Source: Beroe forskalii
Lineage: Eukaryota; Ctenophora; Nuda; Beroida; Beroidae
Assembly (NCBI GenBank): GCA_011033025.1
Contig: WFMF01000124.1
Coordinates: 248,001-312,000, forward strand
Reading direction: 5' to 3'
DNA: 64,000 nucleotides
This document shows positions 1 to 12,100 of the stretch, piece after piece. A program made the translations under genes and the position numbers. The notes under the pieces were generated by a model, which searched no databases, was not told where the DNA came from, and saw nothing but the letters and a program-made list of their open reading frames with translations. Positions within the stretch are counted from its first letter, which is position 1. Every line of letters begins with the position of its first letter.

Positions 1-177
1 CCACTTGAATTCATAAACATATATAAAGCCGCCAATCAAAAATAGTTTTTGAACATTAAATTCCCTAATGGCTAACATCTGATTGTTCTATGTTCATTGT
101 CATTGTTTTGAAATGGATATCGATAAAAACATAGTGTTCAAGTAATACAGTAATACACAATACACATTTCCTTCCGA

Positions 178-1233
178 TTAAAATAGAACTGAGATAATCA
201 GCATGACTGCAAGGGCAGAGAGTGTTGGGATCTGTCCAATGTTCTTCTCAGCTTCTGTTGTCTTGCAATTGTCGGTCTCTCCGGCGGCACAAGCTCCACA
301 CCCATTGCCAGAGTATCCATCTTGGGTATCTTGCTTGACAGGTTGGCTGCATTTAGTCGGGAAGGAACCACTCACTTGTGCATTGCAGGTCGTTGGAGCA
401 GTTGAGAAGGTCCACTTGGTGTCCTTCCAAGTCCAGGAGTGGCACTTCACTGGCCATGTATTACATCCAGATGTGGAGCATGTGGCACATGTTGTTGCGT
501 CTGCGCACGTCAAATCTCCCTCCACACATCCAAAGCTATTCACAGCGCTATTGACTGGTGCACCATCCTTGATGATTGGTCGAGCACAGTGTGCAGTATT
601 CGAGGTACAGAAGTTGTTTTTCAGCTTAGCATAAGCGGTCTCGTCGGAAGCTGTACCTGTTAAGCAGTACCTGAAACTAGCCAGAGCGTTGCAGTTTGCT
701 GTAGTTGAACCGTCGCAGGTCCTACAGGTTGCTGTAATGGCACTGCAAGTTGTATCAGATGATACTCCACAAGTTTTAGCTGTGGACATATCTGCCAGGA
801 CATCTTGTGCAGCATCAGGGGTCATCACTCGGCAATTTGTTTGAGCTTTAGCACTATTTAGTGTTCCAGCAGTGTAGGGATCACATTTGACGTTAGCTGG
901 TGACGTTGCTACAGCCCATCCTGTGCCCGCTGTGTACTCGTAGTTGATGCAGGAGAAGACTTCGGAGTCCAAGTTGCAGTTAGCAACATTGCACGTGATG
1001 CAGTTACCAGGCGTAGTACATTCTGCGGCTCCGCAACCCCAGCTGACACCTTCAGTTTTGAATGCGCTTGCTGCAGTGTCCCAGGCGGGTCGCTTGCAGT
1101 ATGTTTCTTCCGAGCATGTAGCAGTACCAGTAGTGTCAGTTGCACTAGCTGCACATGATGCTACAGTAGCACTGTAGCCCTCCCAACATAAGAAGAGGAC
1201 GGCAGCTCCCAGGAAAGCCTTGAAATCTGCCAT
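178..1233 (-). CDS. Ly6/uPAR-like GPI-anchored cysteine-rich protein, four repeats
   Basis: A single uninterrupted 351-residue reading frame starting at ATG. Residues 1-22 form a hydrophobic signal peptide. The mature part has four cysteine-rich repeats of roughly 70-90 residues, each closing with a CxxC...CN-type signature (CITCNVANCN, CRTCDGSTTANCN, CATCSTSGCN, CGACAAGETDNC), the pattern of three-finger Ly6/uPAR and related invertebrate domains. The last ~18 residues are hydrophobic after a polar stretch, as in a GPI-anchor signal, so the protein is probably tethered outside the cell. Ligand and role cannot be read from sequence. The lack of introns is unusual beside the other genes here and could mean a retrocopy or a lineage-specific family. 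Antisense ORFs over it are shadows. Confidence 0.8.
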   Translation of the reverse strand: MADFKAFLGAAVLFLCWEGYSATVASCAASATDTTGTATCSEETYCKRPAWDTAASAFKTEGVSWGCGAAECTTPGNCITCNVANCNLDSEVFSCINYEYTAGTGWAVATSPANVKCDPYTAGTLNSAKAQTNCRVMTPDAAQDVLADMSTAKTCGVSSDTTCSAITATCRTCDGSTTANCNALASFRYCLTGTASDETAYAKLKNNFCTSNTAHCARPIIKDGAPVNSAVNSFGCVEGDLTCADATTCATCSTSGCNTWPVKCHSWTWKDTKWTFSTAPTTCNAQVSGSFPTKCSQPVKQDTQDGYSGNGCGACAAGETDNCKTTEAEKNIGQIPTLSALAVMLIISVLF

Positions 1234-4222
1234 TGTCTGCTGGAAATATTGTTTTTGTTACATAGGTATAATATGCATAATTCATATACGTATATTCATT
1301 GTGTACCTATGTTGCTTACTGTATTGGAATATGGGATATAGTTATCGTGTTCCCATATTCATACCTTATTGGCTTTTATTTTGGCCTTTAACTCATGATG
1401 GACGAAATGGAGTTTTCAGTTTTGGTTCACCGGGCCGAGAAAATTGGGGCCGGTAAGAGTAACTTAGGTTGAAGGACATTTAAGTAAATGGTACGACATG
1501 AGATATACGCATTTTCCCTTTATTAATCGAGCTGAAGGTCCTATCAAAACTGCTCCGCTTCCCGCCCAATGTTATCGAGGGGGTATTGATTGATCACAAA
1601 TTTATTAAATTATCAGTCGAGATAGCCCTTATAATGAGCGATTTCAGTTGGGGAACAAGGAAGTAGGGTACGAATTGTTTAATTTTGTTCTGGTTCTGGC
1701 GAGGCCTAAAAATGACAGGTCCCTTATAAGCTTATAAAAACTTTGACCCTTGCTAGGAGCATGTAATGGCTAGCATCAATGTTAAAATGGCTCTGTTAAA
1801 AGGGCCGATTCTGTACGTTTATTTAGTAAAGTTGGTAGCTTTGGAAATATTTGAACGGTTCTACCATTCTAACATTAAATAGATAAGCATGAGAAATAAA
1901 ATAGTAGTAAATGATAGAAAATCTAAATCTAAATATCAGTGAATAGTAGTGGTGAGCAAACAAACCGGTACCTATAAGACGGCTCTTTTATCGCTTGTGA
2001 GCAACTTTTTATATTAGCGGGTCAACTAACGTGACCTAAAGTTTATCATCATTGTCAAAGTACTGCTCATGATGACCACGTGACCCGTGTACAGTGGTCA
2101 CGTGGTGTGCACCGCTCACTTAGAGGACTCATGGAACTAATGCCAGCCTACGCCAGAGGATGCCCTCTGGAGCTTCCTTAGGCCTCGTGACATACTGACG
2201 TTGCCCCACATGACTTACACAGCTGTGCCCACATCATACTACTTGTGCATGTAATGCAATGAATAGATGGTTCAATGTCATCAACTCACCACTTTGCAGT
2301 ATTATCATGAAGTCACCTTAACCGCCTCTTTTTATCGTGTAAATTAGTTTAACGAGTGATCCCCTGAGATTTTATTTGAGCTATTTGAACATTTGATTTT
2401 AAGTTCATCACATTTCTGCCAATCTATTAATTATCAATGTTGGTGGCAAGTCATGGAGGGCTTGATGGGGAGCAGGTGTTATGGGATCGGGTGGTGGGCA
2501 CTGTGTCCCACCATCAGCCAGTGTAAAGCGAGCCCAATTAGTATAGCCCCTAAGAACCAACCCTTAACAACAGCTACCAGTCTTAAGTTTGTCATGTTTA
2601 TACAGTAAACCGTGAGGCTCGGACTAATGATCAAAAGACTTTCATCATGAACACTTTGATTATTGGACACTTTCACTATAGACACCTTCATTTGGACACT
2701 TTCACTTTCGTCGTATGAAAGTTTTCAATATAGACACTTTAATCATAGACACTTTTATGGATACTTATAATCAGACAATTTCGCAATATTAGCCAATTCT
2801 ATCATGTATGCTTTTATCATAAACACTAAGTGTCGTGTAGTGAAAGTCTTTCATTATGGACGTTTTTATTATACCTTATTGACCCTTATTTGAATGGCCT
2901 TCAAGGACTGTCCACCTGCTTGGAAATTATAAGTCGAAGGGACCGGTTAAAAGTTGAAATGGTTCGATTCTTGTCCATCGGGTCGGTTAAAAAAGGTCGA
3001 CTGAATAATATATTGCTAACAGAGATTGTCCCAATTTTGTCACACTTTAGAAGAAACAGGGTACATCTGCGTAGCGCGCTGAAACACAGAAGTATACCAA
3101 TGTATTTTTGCGCGGCAAATGATACATTAATTTATCTATTTTTGCGCACGTAACCACGTGTTTACAGTTTCTAATCAGATACTTTCCTTTGAGCGATGGT
3201 TAGAAACCAGACACTCACTCGGCCTTCGTTTAGATGCCAGTCTCCTTACACCAGATTTGCTTGTGACTACTGGGCCTGCTACAGGGTAAGTTCCTGCTCT
3301 TTTCTGGCATAACTCTTCTCTACCGGTTTTTAGACCCCAACAATTTCGGTACGGTTTTTGATTCACAAATATTTTGGCATGTAAATTTTCTCATCCCCCT
3401 TTAATCTTAACTTGTCTCTCTTAACTTATCGAGCATTCTCAAACAGTCGACAACCGCATGTCTTGAACTCAGACTACAATTCCAGAAGTACGGGTTCGAG
3501 GTAACGTCCCGAGCAACACCCCGACTGGACTTGGATCAAAGAAGGGTACTCTTTGAGTTCTGTGGCAGTGAGAACAGAATGAACGTGACCGAAGACCACT
3601 CGTTAGCCGCTCGTAATGATGTAAGTGTGGAGCTAAGTACACGGAGCTTCTTTGTGCTCACTTTCGCTTTGCTCGAGCCCCACACTGATGTTTACCTGTA
3701 CATGAGTCGGGAGACGCGCGTCTCGTGTGGTTTTGACACGTGATGACCTTTGCCACCAGCGGTGGTGGTGCTTAATCTCCGATAGTAGGGGTGTGGGGCG
3801 TGATTTGAGAGGTCCTAGAGGATTAATATTAACTTATTAAGCCGCCACAAGTCAGTACTTAACAGGTCTAAACTATGATAGTGATGTGTACTGTGTTTGA
3901 TAATGCAGGTGTATTATAGGGGTTGCCTGTAAGTTGAATTTAAGAGAAATACGTAAAAATGATGTTTTAATGATGCATTTCATTTATTTCATCATGATCA
4001 AACAGCTTGGGAATATTTACCTATGTTATCCAAATCATAGTCTTATAGCTATAGCTATACAGGTAAACAGGCTCTTATAGCTATACAGGCGCTTTTAAAT
4101 TATCTAGATCGATACATGGTTCCAATGCAACTGGTTTTGCTGATACCCGGTTCCAATGCCTCTTTTTTTATATTGATTCTTGGTTTAACGTAACTGGTTT
4201 TATTGATATCCGTCCTATTCAG
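1234..4222. other. Non-coding stretch between Ly6-like gene and the next exon
   Basis: I see no convincing exon. Positions ~2640-2850 hold a degenerate run of short units built around GACACTTT with ATTAT linkers. The upstream region of the minus-strand Ly6-like gene would lie at 1234-1500. The 5' exons of the plus-strand decapeptide-repeat gene may lie here but I could not identify them. Short ORFs at 2830-3153 and 3531-3743 lack splice context or family features. Confidence 0.4.
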
Positions 4223-4657
4223 GACCATACAAGTGAAGATGTTAGCATTCCTGATAGCAAGATACCGCTCAGTAACCATCCTGCCAGCCCCTCACGGTGC
4301 TATCCAGCTTCTGTCAGGAGTAAAACGAGTGTGGAGGGGATAAGGGACGAGACACTGAAGGAGAACAGTGTCCCTCACGAGACACTGAAGGAGAACAGTG
4401 TCCCTCACAAGACATTGAATGAGAACAGTGTCCCTCACAAGACATTGAATGAGAACAGTGTCCCTCACAAGACATTGGATGAGAACAGTGTCCCTCACCA
4501 GACACTGAATGAGAACAGTGTCCCTCACAAGACATCAGATGAGAACAGTGTCCCTCAAAAGACATCAGATGAGAACAGTGTCCCTCACAAGACATCAGAT
4601 GAGAACAGTGTCCCTCACAAGACATCAGATGACAACAATGTCCCTTCGCACGGCCAG
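4223..4657 (+). CDS. Internal exon with a tandem decapeptide repeat, unrecognised gene
   Basis: Open for 145 codons between a good acceptor (pyrimidine-rich tract then CAG at 4220-4222) and a CAG|GTAGAT donor at 4657. It starts and ends in phase 0. About 40 residues of Ser/Pro-rich sequence lead into ten copies of a ten-residue unit, typically ENSVPHKTSD, with variants ETLK, KTLN, KTLD and QTLN. The exon then ends in NNVPSHGQ. The next candidate exon (4844-4948) also begins in phase 0 and has no stop, which supports real coding sequence. The repeat region is probably disordered and rich in Ser/Thr. I do not recognise the family. The antisense frame also reads through as a Cys/His-rich repeat, but it lacks splice support. 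Confidence 0.65.
4349..4645 (+). repeat. 30-bp coding minisatellite, ten units
   Basis: Ten near-identical 30-bp units containing GAGAACAGTGTCCCTCAC. The period is a multiple of three, so copy-number change keeps the frame. Early and late units differ mainly at the codons after CAC (ACACTGAAG, ACATTGAAT, ACATCAGAT), showing two blocks of recent duplication. Confidence 0.9.
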
Positions 4658-4843
4658 GTAGATTATTATCCTCGATCTGTATTATTAGCTTTACTGCGTA
4701 AGATTCAATTGATGATAAACTTAGTGAACTCTTGCCAGACATTGCCTGGAAAGTTAATTCTACATTTTGCTGACTGGAAAACTCCACACAGTAAACCTCA
4801 CTTAATAATGTCTTTTTTATGCTATTTACTCCCCTCCTTGCAG

Positions 4844-4948
4844 AGTGTCGAAGTAGAGACAAGTGATGTAAAACGCATTTCCGTCCTGGGACGTATGAGC
4901 TCGCTGATAAGCCGCAAATGGAGCGCCCTCAATCCATGCGTTGTACAG
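4844..4948 (+). CDS. Internal exon, continuation of the decapeptide-repeat gene
   Basis: Exactly 35 open codons between a strong acceptor (CTCCCCTCCTTGCAG, ending at 4843) and a CAG|GTAGGT donor at 4948. Both ends are phase 0, matching the exon that ends at 4657. The peptide contains VKRISVLGRMSSLISRKW, a basic and serine-rich stretch that could hold a kinase site, but I cannot assign a domain. The 186-bp intron before it and the consistent phases make it likely that the two exons join. Confidence 0.65.
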
Positions 4949-5319
4949 GTAGGTTGTGGAAATCAACATTGAAATCATGGATTGGAATCAGTAACTTTTG
5001 ACTGTGTTTTTTTTTCAAATTTAAGTCGAGCAGAATCGGCTAGGTTATTTTTAATGGTAGATATATACATCTCAGCTATTTTTTCGAATGTATGTGAAAA
5101 CTGATATTCGAATAAACCAGGTTTTGGAAATGCTTCCCTTCACTTAAATCAGTGGTAAGTCTGCATGTCTGTGTATAGCTCGACAAGCTTCCAATATAGC
5201 ATAGCTGCTTACGATTGAGCTGCTTACCTTGCTGTGTCGCTGTCAATAACTGTCCGAGTCTCTGATACACTCAATGTTGCAAGCTGTCTCTCCCTTTGGG
5301 GAATTGAATGTGATCATTT

Positions 5320-7545
5320 GGTCAAAGAGAAGTTCGACTTGCCCCTATCTCTGCAAATGAGTCCTGTTTTTTCACACCATATCACTATAAATTCAATGTT
5401 ACAGGGTCACTAGTGTACTGAAACATACGGAATTAAACCAATATGTAGTTTATTACTTGATGGATGGTCTATGGTCAGTGTGGTGATATGAAACCCTCTG
5501 TTACAGGTGGAACAGCTCACTCCAGATAGTGCATTAGAATCACCTGTAACACTTACGATATTTAATTTTATGTTATAAATTATGGTTTTGAGTCTTGTAA
5601 AGTCATTGGATTGAATAATTAGGATGAGATAATTGATTTTAGTCACACTCCTGTAACTTGGGTGCAGCAATTTATGTAAAATTCCTTAATTTGGCAATAA
5701 ATTTCGTAATTTACCAATAAATTGACTTAAATTTAATATAGTAACATACATGAAGACTTTCTCTACTCAAAAACATTTGATTTACTGTCATATATATAGT
5801 ATTTGTTACTTAAAGTAAAAGGCGATGCCCAAAACCCTTGTTACAGGTGCCTGATAACCCCTTAAATTCCCCTACCATTTAAGATAGCTTGACAGGTTAT
5901 TTTGATGAAACCACTTGGTAGATGTGCACTCTGTACAGCTATGAAGTGAGTAACAGTATCAAGAACCATTCCCAACCCCTGTTACAGGTGCTGTGTGAAA
6001 TTTCTTTAACATATTTAGAGTAAGTAAAACACCTCTTTAAAGTGGCTGAAACAATGTCAAAAGCTGATAATTAACTTAGTTTTGACAACTCATTATTGCA
6101 AAAACATTCTGAGTAAAAAACCTTGTTACAGGTGCGAAATTTGGCAAAAAAATCATTAGACATTCATTTTGACCAGTGATGTTAACATTGTTTCTACATA
6201 TCTATGTTTTTATAATTAAAACCCATCCTTATCATTAGATATCGTGTTAATCATGCTGTATATTGTTGAAACCCCATGTTACAGGTGTTCTACTGACCTA
6301 ACAAACATATTACTCAAGGTCATGGGAAGAATAGAACACCCTAGTATTTGTAATAAAAATCATCAACGTCACCTGCGATGGAAACTTTGCCATTTGCACC
6401 TGTAACAGAGGTTAGGGGTGGCTAAAATTGTGGTTAAATTGACCTAGATAGATAATGACTCAATCAGCCTAGTTAGCTCTTAGATATTTGAACAGTGTTA
6501 CAGGTGACACCCAAATTCCTCATATTAGCGATGTTTTTGGCACCTGTAACACGGTTTTTGGATTCATTAACCATCTGTAACATCAGAACGACATAATAGG
6601 CATGTGAATTGCATGATAGTTTTGTTATAATTGACCCCTTGATTGCCAATTTCCAATTAAAAGCAAAATCTTAAATGGATTATTTGCACGAACTTTAAAC
6701 AAATGATTTACACACCTGTAACGAAGTTTATAATCGAAAATATTGCTTAAGACAATTAGACAAAGCCTTCTGCACAGTGTGTGATAATTTTGGCTTTGTT
6801 CACATTTGTTACAGGGGCAGAAATAAAGGCATTCTAAGAGGAACTATGAAGAAGCCTCAACACCTGTAATAAAGGTTATTAACCTGCAACAGTCGGTTTT
6901 TCATGCAATTACATGTTTTTGGTTGGAAATCTGCTATAAATGGATGACACTGGGCAATTTACAAGCTTACTAGCCAATATTTAAGGATTGAAATAATTGG
7001 CATTTTTGAAAGGTTTCTGCACCTGTAACAGTGGTGTTAGGAACAAAGTTTTCGAATTGACACTTCAAACGTAACAAAATCAACAATTTGGCAAATTTCA
7101 ACCTTCTAGCTCAATTAGTTATATGTTGGGTGCGGCAAAATATCATATTTTTAGCATCTGATTTTCAACATGGCCTTTAATCCACCTGTAACAGAGTGAT
7201 AATAATTTGCCACATGTATCACAAATCAGCTTTTAAAAGATAATTCCTATACTACCCAGTCTAAAAGTTGCATAATCCTAACGACCTCAGGAAAAGAGAT
7301 ATGGGCTGCTGAAATCGAACCTGTAACTCGTGCACCTGTAACATTGAATGCTTTTTTTCAAACTTGAATATCTCAGCACATGTTACAGGGGTTTGACCTG
7401 TTATTTTGACAATATGTTACCAAACTTTATACTACCCAGTCTTGATATGTATGAAATGTGTGAGTTGTTACAGGGGCAAGCAGTAGCTTGTTTAGTTAAC
7501 CCTATAAAATTCTCAAAAAAGGGCAAGTCGAACTTCTCTTTGACC
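5320..7545. mobile_element. TIR element packed with TGTTACAGGTG motifs (element A)
   Basis: Bounded by perfect 25-bp terminal inverted repeats, 5320-5344 and 7521-7545 (outer bases GGTCAAAGAGAAG). Inside, the 11-mer TGTTACAGGTG or its complement occurs exactly about twelve times, with six or more near copies ending GGGG or GGGT. From 5839 to 7467 the main copies are ~120-170 bp apart, with unique AT-rich DNA between. The left half carries mostly the forward orientation and the right half mostly the reverse. No transposase ORF is visible, so it is non-autonomous. A target duplication is not clear; ATTT flanks both ends. It lies in the intron after the exon at 4844-4948. Confidence 0.75.
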
Positions 7546-7548
7546 ATT
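7404..7548 (+). repeat. Right end of element A, copy 1 of a direct repeat
   Basis: About 145 bp from TTTTGACAATATG to TTTGACCAT, including one TGTTACAGGGG motif and the right terminal repeat. It is repeated almost unchanged at 8144-8288. The ~600 bp between holds a SINE and a second tRNA-like head. Confidence 0.9.
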
Positions 7549-7724
7549 TATCAGTTTTACCTAAACTTTGCAACACAATTGTTTGTACTGTCATGTTCAA
7601 GGAATTCTAAAGATGAATGAAATTTCGAAGATACCATGCTCCTAAATACTTAAATATAACTTGTTTGGCATTGCCACACCTACCAAAATAAAAAATAGAA
7701 TTCATCAATCATTCATCAGTATCA

Positions 7725-7999
7725 GCTATGGTCAGTTGGTAATGGTATCAAGTCTGACTCGTAATCGGAAGATCCCGGCTTCGATTCCGTGCCATTCCCA
7801 CTGTGCTATGGGTGAGAGATTTATCTCAAGCGGCCACACGGTTCATTCAGCCGATTGTACAGGAAAATGTGCTCGATGGTTATTAAATGAGGAGCTGACC
7901 ATTTGCAGCGACATTTTATTATACTGCCTTATCGTCGATGGCCAATTACACTTGAATCCTTCAATTCCTGTCATTGGCCGTACGGCTGTTGGAATAAAC
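7725..7999 (+). mobile_element. tRNA-derived SINE, copy 1
   Basis: The head (7725-7798) resembles a tRNA: an A-box-like TGGTCAGTTGG, a five-pair anticodon stem (TCTGA/TCGGA) around loop CTCGTAA with anticodon CGT (Thr), and a B-box GCTTCGATTCC. The body continues through GCGGCCACACGGTTCA to GGCTGTTGGAATA. A second, 5'-truncated copy at 8936-9165 shares the B-box, body and tail, which shows this is a dispersed family and not a functional tRNA gene. The amino-acid stem and T-stem are imperfect. Confidence 0.8.
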
Positions 8000-8012
8000 C
8001 AGGTAGCCAGTG

Positions 8013-8086
8013 GCCAGGTAGCGCAGTGGTTAAGGGCGTCGTAAGCCCAGTCGAGAGATTGGTGGTTCGATTCCCCGGCCTTGCCT
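8013..8086 (+). mobile_element. Second tRNA-like SINE head
   Basis: Contains a clean A-box (TAGCGCAGTGGTTAAGG) and B-box (GGTTCGATTCC at 8064-8074) at the spacing of a class-II tRNA with a long variable arm, flanked by a GGCC/GGCC-like pairing. It is followed by a G- and C-rich tail and a T-run before the second copy of element A's right end. It is probably a SINE head of a different tRNA type. Confidence 0.6.
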
Positions 8087-8143
8087 ATCGTGCAAAGGGG
8101 GAGGGAACCCCCACCCCAAAAACACCACTCGGTTCCTCCGTTT

Positions 8144-8288
8144 TTTTGACAATATGTTACCAAACTTTTATACTACCCAGTCTTGATATGTATGAAATGT
8201 GTGAGTTGTTACAGGGGCAAGCAGTAGCTTGTTTAGTTAACCCTATAAAATTCTCAAAAAAGGGCAAGTCGAACTTCTCTTTGACCAT
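8144..8288 (+). repeat. Right end of element A, copy 2 of a direct repeat
   Basis: Near-identical to 7404-7548. It indicates a tandem duplication or recombination of the end of element A around the SINE pair. Confidence 0.9.
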
Positions 8289-8294
8289 ATTTGT

Positions 8295-8435
8295 GCAGAC
8301 CGCTCGATTACCGAAGGGCTCGAAAAAAATCTCAAAATTGTGTACCTACTTTTGATGGATTCTATGTAGAAAGTTGACGCGCGAACAGTAAATCCGCGCG
8401 TCTTTTTCGAGCACTATTGTAACCGAGCGGTCTGC
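8295..8435. mobile_element. Short MITE with inverted ends
   Basis: Left end GCAGACCGCTCG...CTCGAAAAA is matched in reverse by TTTTTCGAG...CGAGCGGTCTGC at the right. About 140 bp with no ORF. GCGCG-rich interior at 8380-8402. Confidence 0.65.
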
Positions 8436-8935
8436 AGTCTGCACACATATGCGTTATAATAGGGACAAGAGGCGTTTGCTGGAGATCCTGTATATTGCTT
8501 CAGGGTAGCAAAATCCATCTATATCATTACGTAGTTACAACTATATATCTTTGTACTTTCTCAATAACATTTCAGTGGTGTTTATTTGAATTTCTGAGTT
8601 TCCTAATACTAGCTTTCACGAGTATTTTACGTCAATATACGTAATCCATTAATTCTAACGTTGGTACCTAGCTTTTGGAGTATTGGTGTTAAGTGATAAA
8701 ACACGTTGAATGAGGTAAGATTTAACACCAACGTCAGAGTGAATGGGGCACGGAGACTTTTGCTTATAATTGATGCTTGCAAAATGCTGAGTTGGAGATG
8801 GTATACCACGAAATTGAGTGTTAGTTTCAAGGAGTAACTCAACTATCTAGTTACTCTATCAGCAACATTCTTGTGTATTTCAACAATCACAAATCAATTA
8901 CCCTACGCATTCATTACATCACAGAAATTTCATGG

Positions 8936-9165
8936 TGGTTCGATTCCCGACCGTGCCTATCGTATTAAGGGTGAGAATTCTCACCTAAGCAGCCACACGG
9001 TTCACTCAGCCGAGCGTACAGGAAACTGTGCGAGAGGGTAAAATGAGGAGCTGCTCATTGCAGTCTCGGGCGAATAAAGTATGGATTACAATTCCTTAAC
9101 CGTCACTGGCTTGATTATTCTTCAACCCTTCGATTCCTGTTATTGGCTGTTACAGCTGTTGGAAT
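8936..9165 (+). mobile_element. tRNA-derived SINE, copy 2 (5' truncated)
   Basis: Begins at the B-box (GGTTCGATTCC) and follows the body of copy 1 through CAGCCACACGGTTCA and TACAGGAAACTGTGC to GGCTGTTACAGCTGTTGGAATA. 5' truncation fits target-primed reverse transcription. Confidence 0.75.
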
Positions 9166-12100
9166 AGAAGTAAAACCTTCAAAATAAAAAATAGTCACGG
9201 ACTCGCGACAGTGCAGGCGCGCAATGTACTGCCGCGGGTTGAAAGTTACATGCTCGGCTCTCAATGTATGAAGGTTACAACAAATGGAATATCACAAAGT
9301 CATGAGATTGCTGGTAACCTTAGATCACCTTAGATTATTAAAAAAACGCTCATCAGATCCCCCACGTCCATACTAATTTAGAGCAACAAAAGACCAACCA
9401 AAAAATAACAACACCCCCTAGTCAGTGCGTGCTGCCAAAAGTCACACAAGTTCACACGAAAAGATTCGATTTTAATCGCAAATATATACAATCAAATCAC
9501 AAAATCAAGTCTTGGTAATCACGACCCAATCAAATGTATCTGATAGAGAGGGTATAATATAATGCAAGTAAGATGGACAATACACCTCCCACTAACCTAC
9601 GCAATCAAATCTCTGTGGCGCGCTATTTTTATGAAGACCCAAAGTCAGACCACCCCCTCACTCCCCCGATCACTAAATCCGGATGGTAAAGGTAGGCGCG
9701 CGGGCGTCATCAACTCACCATTAAAATGCTATACGATGACGTCACGCTGGCGCGCCTATGCTCCGCTGCGGACAGGGCTATTTGACTGTAGAGCAGTTGG
9801 TATGTGCTCCCTTATAAGGGATGATTGGAAGGCGATCATGTGGGTTTATTAGCAGTATTAAAGCACTGGGAATTGGGATATAGTGCGCGGTACTGTATTC
9901 AGGGATTGTTTACTGTTTACTGCCTAAAAGGCAGACGTTTCAGAGCATCGCACGTCAATGATTATTGCACGTCAATCGCGCGATAAGCGCACTGCAATGA
10001 TAATCATCATTTTAACCTCGTTTTAAGGTCTCGTTATCTAAGCAAAAACAGGGATAGTGAATGAAAATCATACTAAGACAATCATTTCAATCGAGATGCC
10101 TGATGCGTACCTACCAACTAATTATTACGCTACAGTGCGTCTATAAATCTATAAAGCTATAAATACGAAAATATATAGACCCGCAACTATTAGGACCATT
10201 TTGGGGAACTTACCAAAGGCAGATCAGGGACAGGGTATAAAAATATAAGGAAATTGTGGATCCGATTAGGCAAGGGACCTTGCATTATAGACACCCTCAG
10301 AGGGTTCTATAAGGATTATGACACTATTCCAGATGGTTGCACGAGTTAATCAAGGTAATGGACTTTGTAGAAATTGCTTATAGTAGGCACTGGATAGTCC
10401 TGTAGCTCAATCAGAAAATACCTATGAGGTGGCATCATGTGCCGCAAAGTCAGTGTATCAGTTCTTTCATAACAAACTGCAGGGGAATTTAGTAATCCAG
10501 TAATGAAGCAATAGCAGCTAGAAACGACGTTCTAGAGGCTTGAGTTCTGAGTTAGGAAATTAAAGCATCCGTTGCTGCGTATGAAAGTATGAAGCGTATG
10601 ACAAACAAAAGCGAAAATTCACGATTTTTGGGGTCTCGATAAAAGAAATTGTGAAGCTGAAGACATGATTTTTGAAAGCTCCTGATTTTAAAACTTATCG
10701 TGCCATTTAAACGTTTTCAACTTACCCCTAGGAAAACACGATTTCGGGAAAAATATAGTGTAGAATACCGATAACACATTATTTTCGATAAGTTTCTTAT
10801 TAACCTCGGCATAAGGAAATTAGAAATCGTATATTAATGTACAAACAACAAACCGTATACCTACATCCAGCACGCATAGCTATAACAAAGTGGTGTGTTT
10901 GTATGTGTGATGCCCGAGGACGGTCGAATGATGACGTCACAAGAGGAGCTGCACGTCATCCCATGTTGGAAACTCTACATTAAATCGGAATAATATAAAG
11001 AGGTCTATTTTAGGGTGATTGTATGTATAGAAGAATATAAAGTGATAACTTGATGATGATATAAATTGTGTGAACTCCCTGAATTTCTGTAGGAGGATTT
11101 CTGATTTATGGGAAATATTTTACCAGTAATTAACTGCTAAACCGTAATTATTCCCTCCGAGGTAGAAAAAATGTAATTTCAGTTTCAATAGCGTGAGTCC
11201 ACGTGTTATTGCCCATGTATGCTTTTTGAATGCCAAATTGCTTCAGTCAACTTGTAAATTGATTTTGCGCACTTATAATATTTTCTCTGCAGTGCTTGTA
11301 TCACGTGACGAAGCTTTTAATTTGTGATTTATTATTATTTTTCCTGCTCCACCCATGCTCGAGGGCCCATCGAGCAAGGGAGGAGCAGGGACAAATTCTA
11401 AGTGCGCAAAATCAATTTACATTTTGACTGAAGCAATTTGGCATTCAAAAAGCATACTTCTTTCGTCAGAAAAGTTCTAATGGCATTTAGCCATTTTAGG
11501 ACGACGAAAGTCCTTGAATTTGAAGCAAAAAATTAACGAGTAGATTTTACAGTCGAATCAAAGATGCACAATCGAAATATAAAAATGATTTGCATAGTTG
11601 CATACTTACATTATGCAACATGAATTAATGCAGCCTCGCGACTCATCGTGTCCTTAAAGAAAAGTACAATACGTCGACCTACGTCAATCTCTGACATTAA
11701 CGCAGTGAACCGCTAGGCGGAGAGATTCGAGGGGTTTGTAACCCTCTAAAACAGTAGATATGCTTACTAATTGACTCTAGTGTTACGTGTGGCAAGCCCT
11801 CTGAATGATACAAAACGTTGATGGTTTTTGCAATAGTTTGTACTCGAACTCAAGTAAATAATAAGCGGTTACAAGTCAAAGCATATAAATACCATAACTT
11901 AAACAGCCCAGACTCGACGCAAACTGCGAAGCCGGGACAACGCAAGTTGGATAATGGATGTGAGATTATGGTTTATCACAGTGCTTTCTGCAGAATTTGG
12001 TGCGGAGGCTTGGAGCTTGAATATTAAATTCTCGCTCCAGAATCAGGCGAGAGAGCGTGACATCACAGCTTGATTCCAAGGAATGCTCTTGTGGCGTCAT

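Noticed and set aside
4314-4862. Cys/His-rich minus-strand ORF with repeated CEGHCSH units
   Set aside because: It is the antisense reading of the 30-bp minisatellite. The plus strand has matching acceptor, donor and phases; the minus frame does not.
7725-7798. Functional tRNA-Thr gene
   Set aside because: Stems are imperfect and a second truncated copy shares the downstream body, so it is a SINE head.
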